NCBI GenBank assembly: GCA_027422505.1
Contig: JAPQWV010000632.1
Coordinates: 162,001 to 226,000 of the forward strand
Length of the DNA: 64,000 nt
Source of the DNA: Craterostigma plantagineum
Lineage: Eukaryota > Streptophyta > Magnoliopsida > Lamiales > Linderniaceae
Direction: 5' to 3'
Made by a program: the position numbers and the translations under genes. Of this stretch, positions 33,985-44,281 are shown one piece after another (within the stretch, counting starts at the first letter, position 1; each line of letters starts with the position of its first letter). Under the pieces are notes generated by a model, which saw nothing but the letters and a program-made list of their open reading frames with translations, ran no database searches and was not told the DNA's origin.

Positions 33985-35709
33985 TCTAGGATGCTATATT
34001 AGGTAGAAATACGTAGTTATCTTAATCTAAGACATTTCTTCAGCCCTCGATTATTTTCGGATCTTATAGTCCTTATCATTGAGTTCGACTTTGCTATTTT
34101 AGGAAAAGATTCATAGTGAATTCCAGCATAAGATTGTTCCTTTGGTCACCAATGTTATTTTAGGAATCTTGAATCTCCAAATCTTTCCTTAGGATATGGC
34201 TGCGATATTTTAGAAAGAAATTCATAGAGATATCATTCCAGCAGCCCAGTTAGTTTAGGAAACTCGGATATTTAAAAATCCTTTCTATTCAACTCTGCCC
34301 AATCCTTTCCATAATTATGAGATTCCGTCAAATCACTCTGAGATCCCTAGCGCACTGATTGACAGTTTTCACTTTTATTTTGAAATTCAAATTTGGTTTG
34401 GAAATCAAATCTTCTTAATTCTATTTACGCCAAGTTTATTCTATCTCATTTTTTTTACCATATCTCTTGGATATTTGTCTGTTTATAAATAAGATCACTC
34501 GATTCTTCCTTCCTTACCTCAGAATTCGAACTTCACAACTTCTCTTCTTGAAAAATAATCTAAGTTATACTCCAGCTTTTGAGAGTTCTGCTAGATCACA
34601 AGGGAGTTGAACAAATTTGCGATATCTGCCAGATCAAATAGTGATCCCAGCCTTGAGAACGCTTCCTGATAAGTTGTTCCACCACTCATTCTCAATCTTT
34701 CCAGTTATTTTGCGCTAAGTTTTAAGCCTTAAAAGCCTTAGCACATCCCTTTTTGATGCTGAAGGGGGAGAAGTCTGAGTAATTAATGATATAAGGGGGT
34801 CTGAGTAATTAATGATATAAGGGGTCTAAGAACTATCTTTGATATTCGAAATGATGTGCGTGTGATATTCCTTTTATGCTATTATATATGTTAGTGCTTA
34901 GGTGTGCTGACTGAATTTGCATGAAAATATCTGCACATATGCAAGGGGAGCATAATGTGTGTGAATTCTGACTTTTGCCTATATGAAATCAATCTATGCT
35001 CTAAGTGGAACTTTGAATTTATGCTCTGGACATTTGGAATAACCTCATCTAGACAGGGGGAGCAAACTAATGTAGCTTGGTAAAATTTTTGAACTTCACT
35101 AACATATTTGCTCTGATGCTTGAACGCTTTACATGTAATATCTACATAAAATGATATGGAATACGTGCACTCACGTATGGAATAGCTGCATATCTGTGAT
35201 GCTCTTACGCGATGGTTGATATTATGCTCTTACTTTATGATATATTTGTGATGCGTTTATACCGCGAAGCGTAATCTTATGTTCTGATATAGTGATGCTC
35301 TGATACTTATCTGCGATTATTAACTTCTGTGAGATTTTGTTATAAGTGATAAGTGCCTGCTGCGATGATTATCTGCTGCTTGAAACATGTTTGGCAAATG
35401 CGCACTTAGGCAGGGGGAGCACACTTACAGGTAACTTAAAATTTTGCATTCACGATATATCATCGAGTATGACACGAGATATCTGCACAAGGGGGAGCAA
35501 ATTCATTCATGGTATATCTCTACATGTCATATAGATAACTGAACTTAGGCAGGGGGAGCAAATATGTATCGTATGTGATTAGGAAATGTCATATGCTCTG
35601 CTTTGTGGTTATGGAAAACTTACACATATGCGCTAGTACTTGAGTGATCGAATATGTTTACATGTTCTGTGCTGCATCAATTACATGCCATCATCAAAAA
35701 GGGGGAGAA
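33985..35709 (+). other. Non-coding 3' region with multiple polypurine tracts
   Basis: GGGGGAG-type tracts occur near 34762, 34795, 34943, 35055, 35412, 35490 and 35550, and finally AAAAAGGGGGAGAA directly before the LTR at 35710. Several share the longer word CAGGGGGAGCA. A 26-base direct repeat (TCTGAGTAATTAATGATATA plus AGGGGG) lies at 34775-34827. No open frame was recognised. Clusters of such tracts are described for Sireviruses. Confidence 0.8.
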
Positions 35710-37414
35710 TGTTGACCCTTTTTGTCTATGGGCGTTAGAGTGTTCTGATGAACTATGCAATTGTAATGACGTTGGGTCTATAAATTAAGCAATTCGATTT
35801 GTGATCAATATAATGTCTAAGTTCATGATAATATTTGACCATGCATTATATATGAGCTAAAATTGATTACATTGTTGAATATTTGATTCACATGTGTTCT
35901 GTGATTATCTGGTGAAACTATGCGATCGCATGTTATAGACAGCCCATGTGATAGGATATATCGTTCTGTGCTATATATGGAAATAATGCATCAGATAGCC
36001 TACTGAATTATAAAAGAAAATATGATGTTTATATATGGAAAGTGATATATCTATTGCTACTTGTTTATTCCTGGATGAAATCGAGTAGAAAATCGTTTGC
36101 AGGCATCCAACTAATTTGAATGTACGAAATCAATTTGATATCTTTCTTACACTGAGTGGAATATTATATATAGGAAAGATTTGATTTGATTGACTTTGTG
36201 GATCACGTGCTAGTACATGAATATTGATATCTTTGAAATATGGAAAGCTATGCCATAATATGATAATTCGAATAAGATATGCTCTGATCTGATTTATGTG
36301 CTAAACATGGTAACTATATTGATATAATATTATGAGTTGTATATGGAAAACGTGTTGATCTGATGCTATCTCATGTGCTATACTTGGAAAGTAAATCTGG
36401 ATTGTTTTATTCTAGAAACTGATAGCATGGAATCACTTATGGAAAGTTCCGTTATGGTAAATATAAATTTGAAATGATTGAATATGCCTTGAGAACGAAT
36501 CTGATCTTTATATGGAATATAATCATGCTTTAAATGAGCTTATAACCATTGTGATGACTTTCTAGAAGCATGATTTATATGGCATCTTGACTCTCGAAAA
36601 TTGCATGGAAAATATGCTTGATTTGGTGATTATTATATGATATGATTTTCCATGTGAAGTGCTGATTGAAAAGGTTTATATATACACTTCATAATTTCGA
36701 GGTACTTAGAAATTGTGAACATTCGCCTACGAGAGATCTTTTAGCAGAAACTTTTTGAGAGATCCATGAGCCTCCATTTGCGATAGCTTTCTGCCATACT
36801 GAGCTTTAACTTACGATTCTATAACTGCACGAATGATTCATCCCATTATTCCTACCTCCCACCTTATATTTTGTCTTCGGACGTGTTGCCTTCGGACGTG
36901 AGCAATACCAAGGAGGCAAGGTCGACGTTTACGCACATGTGAAGGGAAGGACGAGTTTCGGGGGCCCTTGGGTAGCGAGTTGTATCTGTCGGGATCAGGA
37001 GATTCTGAGGAACGAAACTCGGCGTGTGGTAACCTAGTGTGTCTAGTGTTCCACTAGTTTCGGTTGTGTATTGGGCTAATCAATCAGTTTTGTATCCAGC
37101 TACGGTGCATTATAGTGATTGGTTAAACTCTTGGGGAGCAAGCCCCAAGGAGATGAATAAACCACAGTTGGGGATATAACCTCTATAAAAATCTTGTCTC
37201 GCACTTACCTTTCAGTTATTTCCTTATCGTTGTGAGACAGACCCGATACACATCCGACGTAACTAGGATATATCAAGCATACTCATCACAAGCATCAGTA
37301 GGCATCTCTAAGTCACTATATACTAGAATTGTGAAAAGAAGAAGCACAAAATTTTATAAGCCTAATTCAACCCCCTCCTCTTAGACACGTTTTTATCGTC
37401 AAATGTCACTAACA
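35710..37414 (+). repeat. 3' LTR of the Sirevirus-like copia (about 1.7 kb)
   Basis: It starts TGTTGACCC right after the polypurine tract and ends ATGTCACTAACA, the TG...CA form with TGTT/AACA inverted ends. A TATA box (TATAAAA, 37184-37190) lies about 225 bases before the right end. The right border is inferred from the end form, because no partner LTR is present. Confidence 0.75.
37184..37190 (+). promoter_or_regulatory. Likely LTR TATA box
   Basis: TATAAAA lies in CCTCTATAAAAATC, placed as expected between U3 and R of the LTR. Confidence 0.45.
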
Positions 37415-38114
37415 AGTATAGGATCAAAAGATTTAACGCTTTCTATTAGGTCTTATTGTGCGATAACATCATTGGTGACATCACAAAACAATGTCTTTTG
37501 GAGATATATTTAATAAATTCAACTAAACAAGAACAAAGCCGATGTATGATAACCATTATTTTTACAGATGTTAACATAGGGTCCGACAGTCAAATAGAAT
37601 AAATATTATTTGAGGAGCAATTATACAATTGGCACTTCATTATTACACTAAAGTTATTCCGAAATCGATGTGATTTTTACTAAGTTTTCAAATACTAGCT
37701 TATCGTCGTCATTTTCCGAAGTTCATAATATGAATTTAGGATTTATTAAAACCAAATCATATTAGATTAAGTGACCCAATATATCGAATTTGGACACGTG
37801 ACCAATCGTCTCAACAATCAATATTTATTTATATCTGCATCTGCCTTCATGCGCCCCGACCATGTACTACGATATTTTTATTATCTTTCAAATTATTTTC
37901 TCAATTAAGGATGTAGATCATTGAGATGCAATGTGCGTGTGCTATTTAAAAAAAAAGTTTTATTTATTTCCATTATACACTATATTATTAATTGTACTAA
38001 ATGGTCATAGAAAGAAGAGTATTATTATCCAAGTCTTAAGGTGCCAATTTCCTTCTTGGATAATTAATAATTATTTTGCGGAGGCCTTTTTTTTTATTGT
38101 TATTCTATCTCTCT
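37415..38114. other. Intergenic, nothing recognised
   Basis: AT-rich DNA without a supported gene or repeat. Confidence 0.5.
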
Positions 38115-38122
38115 TTCAAACC

Positions 38123-38624
38123 AAGACATGTCAAAATGGCCCGCGGGCCAGGCCGGCCCGCCCTGCATATGGGGCGGGCTGGGCTGGGATTTTTAAGGCC
38201 CGTCGGAAGGCGGGCCAAAACGGGCAAGCCCGCGCGGGCCGCGGGCTAGGCGGGGCGGGCTGGTCCGCGGGCTGGCCCGTCAGTTTAATAAAATTATATA
38301 TATTTTATATTATATATTATGTTTAATTATATTAATTTAATCGTTAATGATTCATTAATTATACCATAATTAATAACATATATATTTATAAATATATAAC
38401 TAATACGTTGTTTATCCATAATTTATTATTAAATACCTTAATTAACTAAAACTAATTAATAAATTAAATTATAAAATAAAATACAAAAAAACAAATAATA
38501 TATATAGGCAGGCAGGCGGGTCTGGCCCGCCGCGGGGCGGGCCGGTCCCCCATTTTTGAGGCCCGCCATCTGGCGGGCGGCGGGCCAACCCGGCCCGGCC
38601 CGGCCCTCCATTTTGACGGCTCTA
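38123..38624. mobile_element. hAT-like non-autonomous element, GC-rich ends, 8-bp target duplication
   Basis: The left end reads AAGACATGTCAAAATGG then GCCCGCGGGCC. The right end, on the minus strand, reads TAGAGCCGTCAAAATGGAGG then GCCGGGCC, an inverted pair with mismatches. TTCAAACC flanks both sides (38115-38122 and 38625-38632). About 200 bases of very AT-rich DNA separate the two GC-rich arms. No coding sequence. Confidence 0.85.
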
Positions 38625-38673
38625 TTCAAACCACAAGTCTCAAACTCGTTCCCAATCAATAGGTTAAATGTTC

Positions 38674-38790
38674 GAATTAAGACATTTTCACATAAATGTC
38701 ATAGATTAGATCCCACTTTAACTTATTGCTTAAGTATAGAAGTTTAACTGGGATAGAATTTATTATATTTATGTGAAGATGTCTTAATTG
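38674..38790. repeat. Short foldback element
   Basis: The left arm starts GAATTAAGACATTTTCACAT. The right arm, on the minus strand, starts CAATTAAGACATCTTCACAT. Both go on to ATCCCA and TTAACTT words around a short loop, so the whole unit is about 117 bases of imperfect hairpin. Confidence 0.7.
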
Positions 38791-40640
38791 AAACCAAAAG
38801 TATTAGTGCAAGTCAGATACATTGTTTGTGTCGAATCCAAGTCCACATCGGATAAATCGAAGCCGGTCAAGTATATAAGCTTGTGGGTTAACTACCTTTA
38901 TTGTCAATTAGTTTTAAAGAGAAACCTCACAAGCTTACACGAGGTTAGGTTTAGGCTGGAACTGGGCATGAAAAAATATCCATAGATACGTCATATAGCC
39001 AAAAATGAGGTTCATATTCACTTTATACTACAATTGTGAAAACTATGGTGTTATTGTTGGTAGGTACTTCCTCACTGCAAAAAATTTTTTCTCACTCAAC
39101 TCTCATGTCTTCTTTATAAAAAAAGTAGCACAGTAAAACCCTAATATCGCACATACCGGGTTGAACTTTAATAAACCTAGTATAAATCATATTTCAATAT
39201 ATGATATATATTGTTTAGAGAAGAAAATGATCAAAGTATATCGTGGTCCCTTTAGGAAAGTAGTACACTCACTATAGATGGTCCCCAAAACTCGTGGATC
39301 GAAAAGACAATTTACCACTCTTGGAATCATGCCCCACACTCTCGTCACATAAATCACTCATGCCTGCCCTTTTTTCATCACTATGATGTACTTTTTAACC
39401 AAACAATGGGTGGTCAGATTTTGTATAATCACATAAAATAAGCATGGAGATAATAACCTAAATGTTGTTTCTTTCCTATCGTATTTCTCCCATTAACCTT
39501 ACAATTGAATTGTTTTTTTCAAACCCGTAAGTGGATTAATTTTGACTAATTTCGAGAGAAACCCTTCAATATGGATGAATTATTCCACATCATCAGAAAA
39601 AAAAAAAAAAGTTGCTATATCACATGAATCTCGAAGTTTAGCGTTATAGAATATGTCAATAATGCAAACTACTACGACTTGTTGGCTAAATATAATTAGC
39701 ACGAAACATTAATTTCCTCGGCTGCCGACTTGATATTTTATTGGTAAACCCTAAATCTCAAGGCATTAAAATATTATAATTTATAATCAGTAGTTTTCCA
39801 GAGCTGTTAGTACAGAGAATATATCAATAATCATCATCAACTATGGCGGGATTATAAAATTAGGTTAGAACTTGCTGCCTATTATTTACTATATCTGTAT
39901 CCATTCTAAGCACCGTTTTTAGATTATTGTACTATGTAATAGAATAAAAAAAATAGGGAAAAAAAAAATAGAATAAAAAAAATGAGATTAAGAGAAACAA
40001 TTAAATGGATGGGGTTCGGCCACGTCTCCCGACTTTACCAGTGATTAAACAATTCGTGGAAAATATGTCAACCATGTAACGAGCATCGATTGTGTCTTAA
40101 AATATTAGTACTATGCAAATTAAAATATTTGGCCGTCGATGATACAGTGTACCTTCTCGAATCGTAAAATATGATATATTGAACTTCTTGATATTATGCG
40201 GATGTGTGTGCCTTTGCGTAGCGTTGGTTCTCTTTACTTTTGAGATATTAGGTTTACAGACATACACAGACATATGATATATAGTATTGCGTTGAGAACA
40301 ATAGGAAATACATATAACGATTTATGGTCAATCGAACGGACAATACATAATTTTAGTTGATACATGTATTTATTTGATGATATAAATCTGCTAAACAATT
40401 GTTTAACATCACGGGCCCCATTTGTCACAATTTAGTACGCTAACTACTATATGGGATAGCCATGTAAGACTATTTCAACTAGCCCAGTATATGGCATGAG
40501 TTTCAAATTTAAAGATTGGCAATTATTGGGCTATGTTAAGAATTGAATTGCAAAGTCATATTAAAAGAAATGTATTTCTCTGTTCTATTCAATTCAAGAA
40601 GATGCAAACTTTTCATATCATCGACGAACATATTTACATC
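38791..40640. other. Intergenic, nothing firm recognised
   Basis: AT-rich. The only notable word is TCCACATCGG near 38849, followed by TATATAAG, a combination common in plant LTR and SINE-like relics; no borders could be set. Short A-rich runs occur near 39600 and 39950. Confidence 0.5.
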
Positions 40641-40649
40641 CAATGTTGT

Positions 40650-40745
40650 AAAATTCGCCAGGCGCTTAGCGCCCGAGGGTGGCCTAGCGCCTAGACGGGC
40701 TAGGCGGGCCTAGGCGGTTTCTATGCGGTTCCTAGGCGGTATACA
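40650..40745. repeat. CCTAGGCGG / GCGCTTAGCGC-rich end of an unidentified element
   Basis: A GC-rich block of repeated CTAGGCGG and AGCGCC words stands out in AT-rich DNA and begins with TGTTGTAAAATTCGCC. This resembles one terminus of a non-autonomous DNA element; I found no partner end. Confidence 0.4.
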
Positions 40746-41287
40746 TATTTTTTTATTATTTTTTCTATATGTCAAATATACTAATTCTATGAAATCAAAT
40801 GTGGAATAAATTTATCCAAACATCCCTAAATAAATAATTTCAATCGCATCAATACCATAACATATCTTATTGTTTTATTTCATTTTATATAATTTTTAAT
40901 ATTCCCATTAATATTTTAGCCGCATGCAATGAACTCTCTTAGTTTAATGAAAAAAGATATATATGTTTTCGTATTATGTAATTTAAAGAATTTTGGAGTT
41001 TGAAAGAAATATTTGTATCACAGAAATTAATGTAATCAAAACACTTGCAATTAAATATTTAATAAATAGAAATAGTTTCGGTCAAAGGAGCGTGGGGATT
41101 TGACAAGTTTTCTGTCCCACACCGGTACTGTAGTGCAATAAAATGTGGGAAGGTGTCTATATATAGGGCATACTATCTCTTTGTCATAATTCACAACGCG
41201 TTCAATGCACATTTAGGGATCATTTAATAAGATCCCTTGGAGGGATTTGAAACAGTTGAGTTTTAATATTATTATTTGATTTATTAA
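40746..41287. other. Intergenic, nothing recognised
   Basis: AT-rich. GTCCCACACCGG and TATATATAG near 41130-41165 suggest a promoter-like or LTR relic only weakly. Confidence 0.4.
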
Positions 41288-42569
41288 AAAATTAATCATA
41301 TTACCCCAAAAAACAAAATTTGGGAAAAATAAACATGCCAAAAGCTAGATAGCACCAAAGCATGAACTAAACTTATCACTCATGGACCAAAAACTATCCG
41401 TAAAAACACTACACATATTTATCATAGCTATTACAAAAATCTGGGATTTCATCCTAACACATAACTCACGATCATATCGCATAAATGATATAAATTATGC
41501 AAAGCTACAAACATCGAATACCTTAAACATATAATCAATCAGCAAGACTCACATACCACACTATATTCACGTAGGATTAAACTCAAGGATCTGAATTTTC
41601 TAAATACTATAGCTTCCGAAAATCTCTCATAGTCATTACATAAGTACGATAGTTCATCAACAATAATATATTGATAATAAAAGATCTACCTCACTTCCTT
41701 TGCTTCGTTAAAAGATTAAATTCCTTAGCTTGGTTTGATTCTTTGCAATACTTTTGGTTTGTTTGTGGCATCCGTTGTTATGAGGTGCTCTTTGCTTAGC
41801 GTCTATTATATATTACATATACATGATCATGATGTTTATGTTGATTAGGCATGGTGGTAAATGACTTCTTTTGCTCTTATCCTCTCCTAAGTAATCCTCT
41901 TTAGTTTAAGTACACCTAATACTTGTCTTTTTCTTTTTTTTTTTACGTATTATTAGTAATGTCCCTACATCTTAAATTTTCACTATGCTACAAAAATTAT
42001 AAGTTTCAATAGTCAATCCTTATGTACAATATTTTATTAAATCCAATAGTCATTATTTAATGTTTATCAATGATTGTATTTAGATGGTATCAAATAGGTG
42101 ACCAAGTTCCAACGTGATTTTACTAAACAAATCCTAATCTTTGTTTTCTTTCCCATTGTTTTACTTAAAGTAACAAACCACTAATTTAGTCTTACTACAA
42201 AATTAGGGAATCTTTTATTTTATAAATTTTACTTATTATAATGATTCTTATTACAAATCGTTTGGGCCATTGGCCCATTTTTGGATTTTATTTTATTTGG
42301 GTTTTGATAACCTTTTAGTCCTCACTAGTAATTATCTTGGGCTTTAAATATGATTTGGTCCAATAATTATTCCTTTGGGACTTAATTATAAAATTAAATC
42401 CATTGAATCTTTAATTGGGCTCCAAAAATTATTCAGCTCTTACCCGGAGTTCCTTATGAATTATTTATCTTTAACTTATATATATATTATATAAATATAT
42501 ATATATATATATTCACTAATTATCTAAAATTCTTGTCATAATCCCGCTTTAAAATATACGGGTATTACA
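41288..42569 (-). repeat. 3' LTR of the gypsy element, truncated
   Basis: It ends (plus strand) TATACGGGTATTACA, like the other LTR, and shares the run AAACATGCCAAAAGCTAGAT and many others with 45785-46986. The part matching 44168-45770 is missing. Confidence 0.85.
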
Positions 42570-42770
42570 TTTTCTCCCCCTAAAAAAAATTTCTCCCTCG
42601 AAATTACGCCTAATGGAATAACTCGGGGTTCCTACGCTTCCTATACTCTCAAGGAGGTCCGAAAATATTATTATTATATATTTTTTTTCGCAAACCTCAT
42701 ATTTGGTTATGCGATTGAATTTTCGTCTCTCTCTAACGAGGTAGAATTTATTCTCACCATGCTTCCACTG
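42570..42770 (-). pseudogene. Polypurine tract and remnant of gypsy pol end (chromodomain)
   Basis: The minus strand reads TTTTTTAGGGGGAGAAAA immediately before the LTR TGTAATACCC. Upstream, TTTCGAGGGAGAAA recalls the usual chromovirus pol ending (NFEDEIFF-like). CAGTGGAAGCATGGTGAG and the following bases give a weak chromodomain-like reading (QWKHGE, then SLERDE in a shifted frame). The chromodomain call is tentative. Confidence 0.5.
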
Positions 42771-42979
42771 CGCTATTTTCTTATGCTTTCTTAGATTCTA
42801 AATGAGATAGGATATTTCCTACCTCTGCAGGTAATGGCGACACATCCGAATGTGTTGCTTGATTCTCCTAAAAATAAATTTGCAGATACTTCGAGATTTA
42901 TGTACCTGTGTTCATTACAGGACCTCTTCCTCAGCAGTTAGAGTGAATACTCTCCCAGTAGCCGGTGGAAGTTGTGCTG

Positions 42980-44014
42980 GTCAGGGTATGGATTCACCTG
43001 ACAGTCTCGAGCGAAATGGCCTGATTTGCCACATCGAAAGCATGGTATTATTGTTCTAGATCATGGACCATAACAAACACCCGTGTGATAGCGTCCACAC
43101 TGTTGACATCATGGTGTAGTGTTTTGAGGTTGGACATGGTTATTGTTGAGTCCCTGATTTAGCCTAGGTTACCCATTACGTTGCTCTGGGCGGTTATTCT
43201 GATTATTGTTTGGACCTTTCTCAAAAACCTGATGCTTCCTATTAGCCTCTCGTTCCAGCTGGCTCTCCGCTTTTCTTTTTTCCTCGTGGGCCTTTGCGAT
43301 CTGAGCCTCTGCCTGCTCCGTGATAAGTGCTCGTTCTGCCATTTGAGCAAACGCCAATTCTCGTGTTCCGGCCATGCTTACATCTCGATAGATCTCAGGT
43401 TTGAGACCTACTTGGAATCGCTCCACCTCTAATGCATTCGTCGCCACCACATGCGGGGCAAAACGTGACAGCTCCTCAAATTACGGATATATTCCGCGAT
43501 AGTTTGCTCACCTTGCTTCAGGTTTATGAACTCATTCATTTTTCGAGTTCGGTCATGGGTGGTGAAGTATTTCTCACGAAATAATTCTCGGAATCTCTCC
43601 CACAACATAGTCATTGGGTCCTCTAAAACTTTGATGGTATCCCACCAAAATCTTGCGTGCCCCGGAGCATAGAAACGGCACACAACACTTGTTCATTCTC
43701 CGGAACCCGACCATATAGGAACATATCCTCTATAGTGCGCAACCAGTCGTCGGCCAAGGTAGGATCAATGGCATCCTCAAAGGTCGGAGGGTTCAATTTA
43801 CGGAACAGTTCCCCTATTATTTCTACACATTCGGGTGGCGGGGTAGGATGTTGCTCAGATGAGTTATAGTGATTGATGAACTCGTTGATCTGACCCGACT
43901 AACGTTGGATCAGTTCACTAAGGCGCAAGATCGTGGAGTCTCGTTCAGTTGTGGGTGACTCAGATGCAAACCCAGGACTCGACTCTCCATTGTTTTCTCT
44001 ACGTCCCCTCGTCA
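42980..44014 (-). pseudogene. gypsy gag with CCHC knuckle, broken
   Basis: From ATG 44014 the frame reads MTRGRRENNGESSPGFASES and meets an in-frame TAG at 43899-43901. It then gives LNPPTFEDAIDPTLADDWLR, HARFWWDTIKVLEDP, WERFRELFREKYF and LKQGEQTIAEYIRNL, the retrotransposon gag core. After a frame change near 43440 come ALEVERFQVGLKPEIYRDV and a Glu/Lys-rich coil (AEAQIAKAHEEKRKAESQLE). The knuckle CFRCGKSGHFARDC follows near 43035-42990. Domain order and length are normal for gypsy gag. Breaks are one stop and at least one frameshift. Confidence 0.85.
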
Positions 44015-44148
44015 TTTTAGCCTACCATCCACAATAATTAACGCAAACAAATATATTACTACTATTATCAAGCCAAAACTTTAAAACTTACAGGCAAGGG
44101 CTGATCCTCCAGGCTTTCGAGCGGCAGTACATGGACAGTCTACAGAAT

Positions 44149-44165
44149 CCTAAGCTCTGATACCA
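44149..44165 (-). other. Primer-binding site of the gypsy element
   Basis: The minus strand reads TGGTATCAGAGCTTAGG, an initiator tRNA-Met site with extension, a few bases from the LTR end. Confidence 0.85.
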
Positions 44166-44167
44166 AC

Positions 44168-44281
44168 TGTAACGTCCCTCACTTTCTAATAAATATTTTG
44201 GCGTATTTTCGCAATGTAAGTCACTGTAACGACCCTCATTTTCTAATAAATGTTTTGGCGGATTTTCGCAACGTATGTCGC
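44168..44281. repeat. 57-bp tandem duplication at the LTR end
   Basis: The block TGTAACGTCCCTC to CGCAATGTAAGTCAC occurs at 44168 and again, slightly changed, at 44225, so the LTR end including its TG terminus is doubled. Confidence 0.8.

Larger units (their letters stand above)
32796..37414 (+). mobile_element. Sirevirus-like copia, 3' half (RT-RNase H, 3' region, LTR)
   Basis: The element begins inside RT at the junction with viral sequence, runs through RNase H and about 1.7 kb of non-coding 3' region with repeated polypurine tracts, and ends with a full-looking LTR. The 5' half is missing and its 5' LTR is not in the window. Confidence 0.85.

Noticed and set aside
38840..38890. Possible snRNA promoter (TCCACATCGG followed by TATATAAG).
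   Set aside because: The spacing and the following sequence do not give an snRNA, and one C of the usual TCCCACATCG is missing. The combination is common in plant element relics.
41120..41175. Second promoter-like combination (GTCCCACACCGG, TATATATAG).
   Set aside because: The motif differs from the upstream element of snRNA genes, the distance is too long, and no RNA gene follows.
43181..43432. Plus-strand 83-residue hydrophobic frame.
   Set aside because: It is the antisense shadow of the gypsy gag coil on the minus strand.
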